This document shows, one piece after another, positions 17,724 to 26,316 of a DNA stretch of 48,246 nt. A program made the translations under genes and the position numbers. The stretch's first letter is position 1; each line of letters opens with the position of its first letter. The stretch is from Kangiella sp. (lineage in GTDB: Bacteria > Pseudomonadota > Gammaproteobacteria > Enterobacterales > Kangiellaceae): NCBI GenBank assembly GCA_028284185.1, contig JANQSG010000001.1:1-48246 (forward strand). The letters run 5' to 3'. The notes beneath the pieces are model-generated. The model was not told where the DNA came from. It saw only the letters and a list, made by a program, of their open reading frames with translations, and ran no database searches.

Positions 17724-19379
17724 GTGGAACGCGAATTTATGGAATTTGATGTGGTGATCGTAGGTGCTGGACCGGCAGGATTGTCAGCAGCCATTCGCCT
17801 GCGCCAACTAGCAGAAGAAACGGGCCAGGACTTAATGGTTTGTGTGGTAGAAAAAGGTTCTGAAGTGGGCGCTCATATTTTATCAGGTGCAGTTTTTGAG
17901 CCTACCGCTTTAAATGAGCTGATTCCTGACTGGCAGGAAAAAGGTGCTCCACTGAATACTAAAGTAACCGGCGATCAGATCCATCTACTGCGTAGCCAGC
18001 AGAAAAGCACCAAGATCCCTAATTTCTTTGCCCCTAAAACCATGCATAATCATGGCAATTATATTATTAGCCTAGGCAATTTATGTCGTTGGCTAGCGGA
18101 ACAAGCTGAAAACTTAGGGGTAGAAATATTTCCAGGTTTTGCCGCAGCGGAAGTACTCTATAGCGATGATGGTTCAGTAAAAGGCATAGCCACTGGTGAT
18201 ATGGGTATTGGTCGCGATGGTCAGCCTAAAGATGGCTATATGCCTGGCATGGAGCTGCATGCCAAATACACTTTATTTGCCGAAGGTTGCCGTGGCCATT
18301 TAGGCAAGGAGCTTATTGCGAAGTTTGAGCTGGATAAAGGAAAGGAACCGCAACACTACGGCATCGGCATCAAAGAACTTTGGAAAATCCCAGCCGACCA
18401 GCATCAAAAAGGATTAGTCATACATACAGCTGGTTGGCCATTATCAGAGTCTTGTTCTGCAGGTGGTGGTTTTTTATATCATATTGAAGATAACCAGGTG
18501 GTCGTGGGATTAATTACTGATTTATCTTACTCTAATCCTCATCTTAGCCCATTTGACGAATTCCAGCGCTATAAACATCAGGTAACTATCAAACAATATC
18601 TAGAAGGTGGCGAGCGTATTTCTTATGGCGCCAGAGCCATTACCAAAGGCGGTTTGCAGTCTCAACCTAAAATGTCATTCCCAGGAGGCTTATTGATTGG
18701 TGATGATGCTGGTACCCTTAATTTTGCCAAAATCAAAGGCTCTCATACCGCCATGAAATCAGGAATGATAGCAGCAGAAACACTGGTAGCAGCTATAAAA
18801 GCCGAAAGAGCTAATGATGACTTAACCGAATATGGCGAAAACTACCAAGCCTCCTGGGCTTATAAGGAATTGCACACTCAGCGTAATTTTGGCCCGGCAC
18901 AACATAAGTGGGGCAATATTCTGGGATCAGCCTACACCTTTATTGATATCAATATCTTTAATGGCAAACTACCCTGGACTTTAAACGATCCTCAGGCTGA
19001 TCATGCACAATTAAAACTGGCTAAAGACTGCCAGAAAATCGACTATCCAAAACCTGACGGTAAATTATCTTTCGATAAGCTTTCTTCGGTTTTTATTTCC
19101 AATACCAACCATGAAGAAGATCAGCCGGTTCATTTAAAACTGGTTGACTTAGAAATTCCAGTTCAGACAAATTTAGAAAAATTTGATGAACCTGCGCAGC
19201 GCTACTGTCCTGCTGGTGTTTATGAGGTGGTTTATGATGATAACGGTGAAAACCCAAGTTTTGTGATTAATGCACAAAACTGTGTCCATTGTAAAACCTG
19301 TGATATCAAAGATCCTTCGCAAAATATCACCTGGGTGGTACCGGAAGGTGCTGGAGGCCCTAATTACCCGAATATGTAA
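17724..19379 (+). CDS. electron transfer flavoprotein-ubiquinone oxidoreductase
   Basis: A 551-residue membrane-bound FAD and 4Fe-4S enzyme that passes electrons from reduced ETF to ubiquinone. The N-terminal dinucleotide-binding fold is DVVIVGAGPAGLSAAIRL (residues 9-26). The C-terminal iron-sulfur domain supplies four cysteines in YCPAGVYEV and NCVHCKTCDIKDP, followed by the terminal GGPNYPNM typical of the family. It starts with GTG at 17724, supported by GAGG 6 bases upstream. It is divergent from etfBA, and the repeat element ends only 37 bases before the start codon, so its promoter may lie in or next to that element. Confidence 0.95.
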   Translation: MEREFMEFDVVIVGAGPAGLSAAIRLRQLAEETGQDLMVCVVEKGSEVGAHILSGAVFEPTALNELIPDWQEKGAPLNTKVTGDQIHLLRSQQKSTKIPNFFAPKTMHNHGNYIISLGNLCRWLAEQAENLGVEIFPGFAAAEVLYSDDGSVKGIATGDMGIGRDGQPKDGYMPGMELHAKYTLFAEGCRGHLGKELIAKFELDKGKEPQHYGIGIKELWKIPADQHQKGLVIHTAGWPLSESCSAGGGFLYHIEDNQVVVGLITDLSYSNPHLSPFDEFQRYKHQVTIKQYLEGGERISYGARAITKGGLQSQPKMSFPGGLLIGDDAGTLNFAKIKGSHTAMKSGMIAAETLVAAIKAERANDDLTEYGENYQASWAYKELHTQRNFGPAQHKWGNILGSAYTFIDINIFNGKLPWTLNDPQADHAQLKLAKDCQKIDYPKPDGKLSFDKLSSVFISNTNHEEDQPVHLKLVDLEIPVQTNLEKFDEPAQRYCPAGVYEVVYDDNGENPSFVINAQNCVHCKTCDIKDPSQNITWVVPEGAGGPNYPNM

Positions 19380-19399
19380 GCCCCTTTAAAAGATATTAA

Positions 19400-19422
19400 A
19401 AAAGCGGCTTTTGCCGCTTTTC
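19400..19422. terminator. terminator after ETF-QO
   Basis: AAAGCGGC (19401-19408), loop TTTT, GCCGCTTT (19413-19420), flanked by further A and T. It lies between convergent genes and could work in both directions. Confidence 0.8.
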
Positions 19423-19437
19423 TTATTCTTGATTGGT

Positions 19438-20745
19438 TTAAGCAATTTTGCGTCGTCTTAAACCAAATAAACCTAACAAGCCTAAAACCAACCAACTAAA
19501 ACTACCACCACTTGAATTATTACCTTCATCAGGAGTTTCACAAATTTCAATAGTACCGCCCGTTGGCATTAATTTAAAAGCTCTAACTTCATTTATGGTT
19601 TCACCAGCAACCACTTCTGTTCTTAGGCCATGGCCGATAATTTCACCGTTATTATTAATATTAGTTGCATTATCAATTCGCCATCCTGAGTCGCAAGGGA
19701 TTAAATTATTCAGGTTTTTAAGCTCGTTATTTTCATATAAAAAGCCAGTATTAATTCCGCTGGTTGGCACCGAGACCAAAGCCTGACCAACAATTTGGCC
19801 ACTATCATTAATGGCATTGGCGATAGCGTTATCAAAACGACTTTCGAAAAATGGCAAGCGTGTTAATTCCGAGTCATTAGTAGAGTCATAAACAAAAGCC
19901 ACTGTTCTGCTACTATTGGTACTGTGTCTTGCAGAACCCACAATAACCCCTTGATTGTTAATATCTCTAGCTATGGTTACACGAGTCCCCAAATTTGGGA
20001 GTTCTTCTAAGGTAGTAGCCGCATTCACAGAAGTCATAAAAGCGCGTACAACCAGAACACCATCAACATCAGCTTCTGACCAACCAACGATATTGCCCAT
20101 ATCATTTATACTCAGCGCATGGGATTGTCTTGCTACTGAATCGACAGTTAACGAAGGCATAATTTCCAAACCAGTGCCTGCAGTATTAATAACAAACCCT
20201 CGCTCAACCGCAACTACGGAATCATCCGGATCAATATCGACTCGTCCAGTACCAACAACAAAATCATTATTATTAATATTAAATACTCGGGTCTGAGTTA
20301 ATCCAGTCAAGCCTGGGATCTTAGTTACTACGCCTGAATTAAACATTGTTGCAAAGTTTTCGGTAACTTGAGTTTGGTTACCATCACTGTCGGTTTCAGT
20401 TCTAGTTTCATCTGAATATCCGACAATAACACCGCTATCATTTATGGAAAGAGCAAAGCTGTTTGTACCATCAACCAATGCTCCCAAATCCACTAAACCA
20501 GCATCTGCAAATTGAATGGCGTGGCTGCCAAATTCACGTACTTGATCACCATCACTATTGGTGGTTAAAGGACCATTACCAAAACCGACAGTCTCACCAG
20601 TATTGTTGATGCCATAAGCAAAACTGTTAGTTCCCCCTTCAACTTTACCTAAATCAATAATGTCATAAGGTGCTGCAAAAGCAGGATTAAGGGTAATAGC
20701 CAAAGAAACGGCGATTAACTTTCTGCTAAATGGTTTTGTTTTCAT
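19438..20745 (-). CDS. HAF-repeat (DUF3466) surface protein with GlyGly-CTERM sorting signal
   Basis: A 435-residue exported protein. A signal peptide covers about residues 1-24 (ending NPAFA). The mature part has seven repeats of the type (S/N)INxxGxIVG (e.g. YGINNTGETVG, SINDSGVIVG, AINDSGQIVG), as in HAF/DUF3466 proteins. The C-terminus is a GlyGly-CTERM tail: GGSF, then hydrophobic LVLGLLGLFGL, then RRRK. That tail is cut by rhombosortase, and such an enzyme is encoded at 45250. ATG 20745 is used (GAGA upstream) rather than a TTG 18 bases earlier. It follows maiA by 21 bases on the same strand, so it may be read from the tyrosine-catabolism transcript. Confidence 0.82.
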   Translation of the reverse strand: MKTKPFSRKLIAVSLAITLNPAFAAPYDIIDLGKVEGGTNSFAYGINNTGETVGFGNGPLTTNSDGDQVREFGSHAIQFADAGLVDLGALVDGTNSFALSINDSGVIVGYSDETRTETDSDGNQTQVTENFATMFNSGVVTKIPGLTGLTQTRVFNINNNDFVVGTGRVDIDPDDSVVAVERGFVINTAGTGLEIMPSLTVDSVARQSHALSINDMGNIVGWSEADVDGVLVVRAFMTSVNAATTLEELPNLGTRVTIARDINNQGVIVGSARHSTNSSRTVAFVYDSTNDSELTRLPFFESRFDNAIANAINDSGQIVGQALVSVPTSGINTGFLYENNELKNLNNLIPCDSGWRIDNATNINNNGEIIGHGLRTEVVAGETINEVRAFKLMPTGGTIEICETPDEGNNSSGGSFSWLVLGLLGLFGLRRRKIA

Positions 20746-20766
20746 TCTATTTCTCTTTTCCAATGC

Positions 20767-21414
20767 TCAAGCGGCATCTGGTTGTGATTCTGGTTGTGCG
20801 TCTTTAAACGCATCAAGAGTTAAACAATGTTGCTCAATAGCAACCAAACGTGGATATGCGCTTAAATCCACCTTAAATCTGCGTGCATTGTACATTTGCG
20901 CTACGATAAATGCATCCGCTAAAGTTATTTCGGTGCCAAAAGCAAAAGGCCCTTGCTCCTGGTCTCTTGTCAATTGAAGCTCCAGGGCCTTGAAGCCCTG
21001 CTGGATCCAATGATGATACCAGCTAGCTTTAGCCTCATCGGAAACACCCAGCTCACCTTTTAAATACTTTAAGATACGTAGGTTATTAATCGGATGAATA
21101 TCGCAAGCAATCGCCTGGCACACACTTCTGACTTGCGCACGCAGAAAAGGTTCACTGGGCAGTAATTTTGGCCCTTCATGGGTCTCATCCAGATATTCAC
21201 AAATGGCTATCGATTGACTTAAATAGTTACCATTATCTTCAAGTAATGGCACTAGGCCTTGTGGGTTTTTTTCAAGGTATTCAGGCTTATGCTGTTCACC
21301 ACCATCTTTAATCAAATGCACGGGAATGGTCTGATAAGACAATCGTTTTAAGTTTAAAGCGATACGAACGCGATAAGCCGCTGTCGAGCGCCAGTAACTA
21401 TAAAGCTTTAACAT
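20767..21414 (-). CDS. maiA: maleylacetoacetate isomerase
   Basis: A zeta-class glutathione transferase that turns maleylacetoacetate into fumarylacetoacetate. The N-terminal thioredoxin-like domain holds the zeta signature SYWRSTAAYRVRIALNL (residues 6-22) with the glutathione-activating Ser/Ser-Cys region, then NPQGLVPLLEDNG and the SIAICEYLDE motif; the helical C-terminal domain follows. Length (215) is normal. It lies 34 bases after fahA and works on the product of HmgA. Confidence 0.94.
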   Translation of the reverse strand: MLKLYSYWRSTAAYRVRIALNLKRLSYQTIPVHLIKDGGEQHKPEYLEKNPQGLVPLLEDNGNYLSQSIAICEYLDETHEGPKLLPSEPFLRAQVRSVCQAIACDIHPINNLRILKYLKGELGVSDEAKASWYHHWIQQGFKALELQLTRDQEQGPFAFGTEITLADAFIVAQMYNARRFKVDLSAYPRLVAIEQHCLTLDAFKDAQPESQPDAA

Positions 21415-21448
21415 AAACCTGATTTACCTCTACATTATTTGGATAAAT

Positions 21449-22432
21449 TTAAACTCCGTACTTTTCGACTGCTTGATGGATCTGGCCAAAAATTGAATCA
21501 CCATTATCATCAAACATTTCGATAGTAACTGAATCGCCAAAGCGCATAAATGGCGTTCTTGGAGCACCATCAGCAATAATTTCCAACATACGAACTTCCG
21601 CCAAACAAGAAGATCCGGTTGATTCATCAACGTTAGAAATAGTACCAGAGCCGATGATAGCACCAGCTGTTAAAGGACGTGTTTTCGCTGCATGCGCTAC
21701 CAAAGTGGGGAAGTCGAATACCATATCCACCCCGCAATCCGGTTTGCCCAACAGATCATTATTCAAGTGAGTAACCAATGGCAGAAATACTTTTTTTCCA
21801 TCCCACTTATCACCTAGTTCATCAGGCGTAACCGCCACAGGAGAAAAGGCTGATGATGGCTTGGATTGGAAGAAGCCAAAACCTTTGGCTAATTCGCCTG
21901 GAATCAAGTTGCGCAATGACACATCATTCACTGTCATCAATAAGCGAATTTCTTTTTCCGCCATTTCAGGAGTTGCACCCATTGGCACATCGCCAGTAAT
22001 CACAGCCACTTCCGCTTCCATATCAATGCCGTATTCTTCTGATGCCATTTGAATACTATCGCGAGGGCCCAGAAAGGCATCACTACCGCCTTGATACATT
22101 AAGGGATCGTGCCAGAAAGTCTCTGGCATCTCAGCGTTACGCGCTTTGCGCACCAATTCCACATGGTTTACATAAGCTGAACCATCCGCCCATTGATAAG
22201 CTCGAGGCAATGGCGATTCACAAGCACCTTGCTCAAAATCAAAACTTTCAGCTACTTCGCCTGCATTCAAACGACCATACAATTCTTCCAGATCAGGCTT
22301 AAAGGTATCCCAATCGTCCAAAGCAGCCTGTAAGGTTTTCACATGACAGGGCTTAACTGCTTTTTTCAAATTACGGCTAACCACCACCAAACGACCATCA
22401 CGGCTGCCATCTTTTAAGGTTGCTAATTTCAT
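21449..22432 (-). CDS. fahA: fumarylacetoacetate hydrolase (fumarylacetoacetase) family protein
   Basis: Last step of tyrosine breakdown: fumarylacetoacetate to fumarate and acetoacetate. A 327-residue FAH-fold protein with an N-terminal cap and the metal-site acidic residues in YGIDMEAEVAVITGDVPMG, the NDVSLRNLIPGELAKGFGFFQSKP segment and GSGTISN in the catalytic core. It is shorter than the ~420-residue animal type and belongs to the bacterial short form that clusters with hmgA. It is preceded by a 143-base gap holding a long palindrome, and followed by maiA. Confidence 0.9.
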   Translation of the reverse strand: MKLATLKDGSRDGRLVVVSRNLKKAVKPCHVKTLQAALDDWDTFKPDLEELYGRLNAGEVAESFDFEQGACESPLPRAYQWADGSAYVNHVELVRKARNAEMPETFWHDPLMYQGGSDAFLGPRDSIQMASEEYGIDMEAEVAVITGDVPMGATPEMAEKEIRLLMTVNDVSLRNLIPGELAKGFGFFQSKPSSAFSPVAVTPDELGDKWDGKKVFLPLVTHLNNDLLGKPDCGVDMVFDFPTLVAHAAKTRPLTAGAIIGSGTISNVDESTGSSCLAEVRMLEIIADGAPRTPFMRFGDSVTIEMFDDNGDSIFGQIHQAVEKYGV

Positions 22433-22475
22433 TTTTTATTCCTAACTATTTAATTCTAATAATGAGTATTTTTAC

Positions 22476-22563
22476 TATTTGACGAGGCATTCTGTGCACG
22501 GAAATGATGATGTGTATGCTAAATACATGAATCATTGAGTACACAGAATAACAAAGTCAAATA
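22476..22563. repeat. 88-bp imperfect palindrome between hmgA and fahA
   Basis: TATTTGAC (22476-22483) pairs with GTCAAATA (22556-22563); ATTCTGTGCAC (22489-22499) pairs with GTACACAGAAT (22539-22549) with one mismatch; an inner AATGAT/ATCATT pair continues the stem. It starts 12 bases after the hmgA stop. It may stabilise or attenuate the hmgA-fahA message, or bind a regulator. There is no T-run, so it is not a standard terminator. Confidence 0.6.
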
Positions 22564-22575
22564 TAAAAAAGACCA

Positions 22576-23706
22576 TTATTCTGATGCTTTCCAGCTATCG
22601 GCATACTCTGGATTTTCAACAGACGACATTTTCTCACCGACCTCTAGCGCATCACGCGTATCCAACATCACTGCCACCTCGTCGGTTTCTTTCTTGGCGT
22701 ACTCCAACCCTGCCTTAAAAGCTTTGGGATGAGGACCATGAGTAAAACCCGACGGATGAAAAGTCACCATACCTGCATCAATATTATCACGGCTGAAAAA
22801 GTCACCGGCATGATAAAAAAGCACCTCATCAAAATCATCATTGTTATGATAAAAAGGTACTTTCAGAGCACCAGGATCCGACTCAATTGGACGTGGTACA
22901 AAAGTACAAATCACAAAACGATTCGCCACAAAAGTGGTATGCGCCGATGGTGGTAAATGATAACGGTGCGACATTAATGGGCGAATATCACGCCAGTTAA
23001 TACGCACCACCGCCAAGTCACCATGCCAACCAATAGCATCTAATGGTGAATAGCTATAATGCACTTTGGACAACTGTCCTCGACGCTTGATTTCAACGGT
23101 CCAGGGTGTCTCATCTTGCTGAGCTTTAAATTTTTCGTTAATTTCAGGCACATCCAGCATGGCTTGATCAAAAATAGCCTGGGGCCCTACTAAACCCTTG
23201 TCTGGCAACTGATAACTGTCGTTAGTCGCCTCGATCAATAGCATGGTCATTGACTCTTGTGGCTCAAGACGCCACATGGTGCCACGTGGGATCACCACAT
23301 AATCACCATCGCGAATTTGCATATGACCATAGTCACAGAACAAATCGCCTTTACCTTTATGGATAAATAACAATTCATCGCCATCGCCATTGCGTGCTAA
23401 AGCAGGCATGGACTCATGGCAATCCCAAATACGGAACTTGCAATGAGTATTAAAGAGTAAATCTTCTGCTGACCAGGGCGAATTTGAGGCTTTGTCCAGA
23501 TCATTTAAATCAAAAGCACGCGGCCTTAATGGCCCTTCCCACTTTTCCCAGGCCGTTGGCGGTTTTTTATGGTGAAAATGTGCCGTTGGCCCAAAAAAAC
23601 CACTACGTCCTGCTTCGCGCTCATAAATACCTTCTTCCGGCAAATCGGCATGCGCCTGACGTGAAATGGTGCCTTCTTTGTGCGGAAATGAAATCCACTT
23701 ACGCAT
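22576..23706 (-). CDS. hmgA: homogentisate 1,2-dioxygenase
   Basis: Opens the aromatic ring of homogentisate to give maleylacetoacetate, using Fe(II) and O2. A 376-residue cupin-fold protein, of the shorter bacterial form (the Pseudomonas and human types are about 430-445). The iron-site region HPSGFTHGPHPKAF is present near residues 320-333, and the upstream segments DGDYVVIPRGTMWRLE and FVICTFVPRPIESDPGALKVPFYHNNDDFDEVLFY are characteristic. It begins 29 bases after hppD, so the two are one transcript. Confidence 0.92.
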   Translation of the reverse strand: MRKWISFPHKEGTISRQAHADLPEEGIYEREAGRSGFFGPTAHFHHKKPPTAWEKWEGPLRPRAFDLNDLDKASNSPWSAEDLLFNTHCKFRIWDCHESMPALARNGDGDELLFIHKGKGDLFCDYGHMQIRDGDYVVIPRGTMWRLEPQESMTMLLIEATNDSYQLPDKGLVGPQAIFDQAMLDVPEINEKFKAQQDETPWTVEIKRRGQLSKVHYSYSPLDAIGWHGDLAVVRINWRDIRPLMSHRYHLPPSAHTTFVANRFVICTFVPRPIESDPGALKVPFYHNNDDFDEVLFYHAGDFFSRDNIDAGMVTFHPSGFTHGPHPKAFKAGLEYAKKETDEVAVMLDTRDALEVGEKMSSVENPEYADSWKASE

Positions 23707-23735
23707 AAAACGCTCCTATTCTGGTTAAGGGCGGC

Positions 23736-24800
23736 CTAAATAACGCCACGATTAATTTGATCAAGCTCAATCGACTCGAACAAAGCTTTAAAATTACCTT
23801 CACCAAAGCCCTGATTGCCCTTACGTTGAATGATTTCAAAGAAAATCGGGCCAATCACTGTATTAGTAAAGATTTGCAATAAGATACCTTCTTCGTGATC
23901 TAAAGAGCCATCAATCAAAATACGGTTTTTGCGTAACATTTCCACATCTTCATGATGCTCCGGAATACGCTTGGGAATCATATCGTAGTAGGTATCCGGA
24001 GTTGGCATAAAGTCCATACCGCCAGCCCGCAATTTCTCAATCGTGCCATAAATGTCTGGCGTTGAAAGTGCAATATGCTGAATACCTTCGCCATTGTACT
24101 CTTGCAAATACTCCTCGATTTGCGACTTATCATCCGCAGATTCATTAATAGGAATACGCAGCTTATTACAAGGACCAGTCATGGCTTTTGAGAATAGACC
24201 GGTTTGCTTACCTTCAATGTCAAAATAGCGAATTTCACGGAAATTCGCTATGTTTTCATAGAAACTCGCCCAACGGTCCATACCGCCGCGCTTTACATTA
24301 TGAGTTAAATGGTCAAGATTTTGTAAGCCCATGCCCTGTGGAAACTTGTCAATACCATCGTAATAATCAAACTCAGCATCATAAATATTCTCTTCTTGTC
24401 CCCATTTATCAACAAAATAAAGAACAGAGCCACCAATACCATAAACCGCTGGATGTGTCATATGCTCCTGCTTATCAAAAGCTTCAGCACCTTGCTCTAC
24501 TGCGTATTCAAAAGCTTTTTGCGCATCCGCCACACGCCAAGCCATAGCACAAGCGCATGGACCATGTAACTTACTGAATTGATTGAAATAACCTTCAGGT
24601 TCAGCGTTGATAATAAAGTTGATATCGCCCTGGCGATACAAGAAAACTTCCTTTACTTGGTGCTTGGCAACTTCCGTGAAGCCTAATAATTTGAATAAAT
24701 CTTTTAACTTTTGAATACCTTGCGCATCTGACGCTGTATATTCAACAAACTCAAAACCGTCGGTACCCATGGGGTTAAATCTAATATCTTGTTCGGACAT
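23736..24800 (-). CDS. hppD: 4-hydroxyphenylpyruvate dioxygenase
   Basis: Converts 4-hydroxyphenylpyruvate to homogentisate with Fe(II) and O2. A 354-residue protein with two glyoxalase-like halves. The iron ligands are in the C-terminal half: His in LDHLTHNV, His in GIQHIALSTPDIY and Glu in GPIFFEIIQRKGNQGFGEGNF; the final GFGEGNFKALFE block closes the active site. A strong AGGAG lies 9 bases before the ATG. It leads the hppD-hmgA unit, and its substrate comes from tyrosine by a transaminase that is not in this window. Confidence 0.96.
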   Translation of the reverse strand: MSEQDIRFNPMGTDGFEFVEYTASDAQGIQKLKDLFKLLGFTEVAKHQVKEVFLYRQGDINFIINAEPEGYFNQFSKLHGPCACAMAWRVADAQKAFEYAVEQGAEAFDKQEHMTHPAVYGIGGSVLYFVDKWGQEENIYDAEFDYYDGIDKFPQGMGLQNLDHLTHNVKRGGMDRWASFYENIANFREIRYFDIEGKQTGLFSKAMTGPCNKLRIPINESADDKSQIEEYLQEYNGEGIQHIALSTPDIYGTIEKLRAGGMDFMPTPDTYYDMIPKRIPEHHEDVEMLRKNRILIDGSLDHEEGILLQIFTNTVIGPIFFEIIQRKGNQGFGEGNFKALFESIELDQINRGVI

Positions 24801-25173
24801 GGTAAAAACTCTCCTATTGGCTTAATTTGCTTATCTTTTTGTTGAGGCTTTTGCTCTAACCTTATTACTTAAAGTTTGCGCAAATTAAGAAAAATCTATG
24901 GCCTAAGCCGGAAAACAAAATGAATAGCCATAAACTCAGCGAAATAATGGCTAAAAATCAAATAGAGAGTTTAGCTCCACTGAGCACGGATTTGATCGGC
25001 TAACCAAAACTCGCTAATCGAGCTTTTAGTTTTACTATTTTCTTTGAAAATCAATAACATAAGTGTTGAAAATGTTAATTTTAAAGGATCGAAATTTAAT
25101 CCACCTATTATGCAACAGGCTTTCATTTTTCTCAAATAAAAGCCTGTGAAGTAAATGCGCCTGCTGCTGCAGG
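24801..25173. other. gap between phhA and hppD; no gene seen
   Basis: A 373-base non-coding gap. It holds the hppD ribosome-binding site (AGGAG near 24810-24816) and presumably the hppD promoter. Near the phhA stop are two small inverted repeats: GCCTGC-TGCT-GCAGGC (25159-25174) and ACAGGCTTT/AAAGCCTGT (25115-25123 with 25139-25147). Either may mark the end of the phhA transcript, although no clear T-run follows. No ORF with a convincing start or family match was found. Confidence 0.55.
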
Positions 25174-25986
25174 CTAACTGGCTAATTTTTCTTCTTTCGG
25201 CGGATAAATCGGAGCATGCAAGCCCAAACGTTTGGCCTCTTCCACCATCGCCATGATATCGGAATGCGCTACATCATAAAGCTGTTTCAAGCTCTCAATA
25301 ACAAAATACTGTGGCTGCATAATATCAATACGATATGGAGTGCGCAGAATATCTACCGGATCGAAAGGCTTACGAATCACTTCAGGATTATCCAGACTGT
25401 GTGGCGTTTCGCCAATTGAGGATAAGATCCCACCGCCATAAATACGGGTGCCTGCCGTAGTTTTCATTAAACCAAATTCTACTGTAAACCAATATAGCCG
25501 AGCTAAAAACACTCTATCCTGTTTAGAAGCAGCATAACCTAATTTGCCATAAGTTTCGGTAAATTCAGCAAAATATGGGTTGGTCAACATGGCACAATGA
25601 CCAAAAATTTCATGAAACACATCGGGCTCTTGCAAATAGTCCATTTCTTCTGGCGTACGGATAAAAGTTGCGCATGGGAATTTTTTATCCGCCAGTAAAG
25701 CAAAAAATTTATCAAAATTAATCAGCGCCGGCACCCAGGCCACTTCCCAACCAGTTTCTTTTCGTAAAACACTGGAAACCTCCTCAAGCTGTGGGATGCG
25801 TTCTTTAGGCAAATTTAATTTATCAAGGCCTTCGAAATATTCAGGACACGCACGATCAATAATCAACTTTTCCTGGCGTGTGATCAACCTGTGCCAAGTT
25901 TCATGCTCTGTGTCTGTGTAATGAATAAAACCATCTTCATCCATCGGACGGGCTTTATATTTGGTACCTTTTCCAGATTTACCCAT
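25174..25986 (-). CDS. phhA: phenylalanine 4-monooxygenase
   Basis: Hydroxylates phenylalanine to tyrosine with O2 and a tetrahydropterin. A 270-residue, single-domain bacterial enzyme without the regulatory ACT domain of the animal form. The iron ligands are the His pair in PDVFHEIFGHCAML and the Glu in YWFTVEFGLM. AGGTGA lies 6 bases before the ATG at 25986. It is separated from hppD by a 373-base gap. No phhB (pterin carbinolamine dehydratase) is adjacent, unlike in Pseudomonas. Confidence 0.96.
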   Translation of the reverse strand: MGKSGKGTKYKARPMDEDGFIHYTDTEHETWHRLITRQEKLIIDRACPEYFEGLDKLNLPKERIPQLEEVSSVLRKETGWEVAWVPALINFDKFFALLADKKFPCATFIRTPEEMDYLQEPDVFHEIFGHCAMLTNPYFAEFTETYGKLGYAASKQDRVFLARLYWFTVEFGLMKTTAGTRIYGGGILSSIGETPHSLDNPEVIRKPFDPVDILRTPYRIDIMQPQYFVIESLKQLYDVAHSDIMAMVEEAKRLGLHAPIYPPKEEKLAS

Positions 25987-26316
25987 TAAATCTCACCTAT
26001 TTCGTTTAAATTAGCGATACAACTGGCTATTTAAATTTAGTGCTTATTTTTATTAGCCTAGCATAAAAGCGTCCACATTATCTTTAGCTTACTTGGTAAA
26101 CTCAAGTAAAAAATGTTGCCAACTGCTTTCGAAGCCTTGAATTCGGATTGGTTTCGTTATTAAATTGCAGCGAGACGTAACGACTTCAATGGATTAACGT
26201 CAAACATAGTAATTTTACTCAAAATCATTAAACTTATTTACAATTTACCGCTCCAAATAGCTAATGACTTGAGTGACAATAGAACCAGCTAATCGCACAG
26301 GGAACTAAAGACAATA
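25987..26316. other. divergent regulatory gap between phhA and slt
   Basis: A 330-base non-coding gap that must hold the promoters of phhA (leftward) and slt (rightward). A sigma54-like element facing phhA is listed separately. No perfect TyrR-type box (TGTAAA-N6-TTTACA) was seen, and no further gene. Confidence 0.5.
26060..26075 (-). promoter_or_regulatory. weak sigma54-like promoter match upstream of phhA
   Basis: On the minus strand, TGGACGCTTTTATGCT has the GG and GC dinucleotides exactly 10 bases apart, as sigma54 needs, and keeps TGG and TGCT, but the inner bases differ from TGGCACGN4TTGCW. phhA of Pseudomonas is sigma54-dependent, which motivates the call. A chance match is quite possible. 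Confidence 0.25.

Noticed and set aside
25115-25147. Hairpin after phhA as a firm terminator
   Set aside because: Nine-bp arms but a 15-base loop and no downstream T-run on the minus strand; mentioned only within the gap entry.
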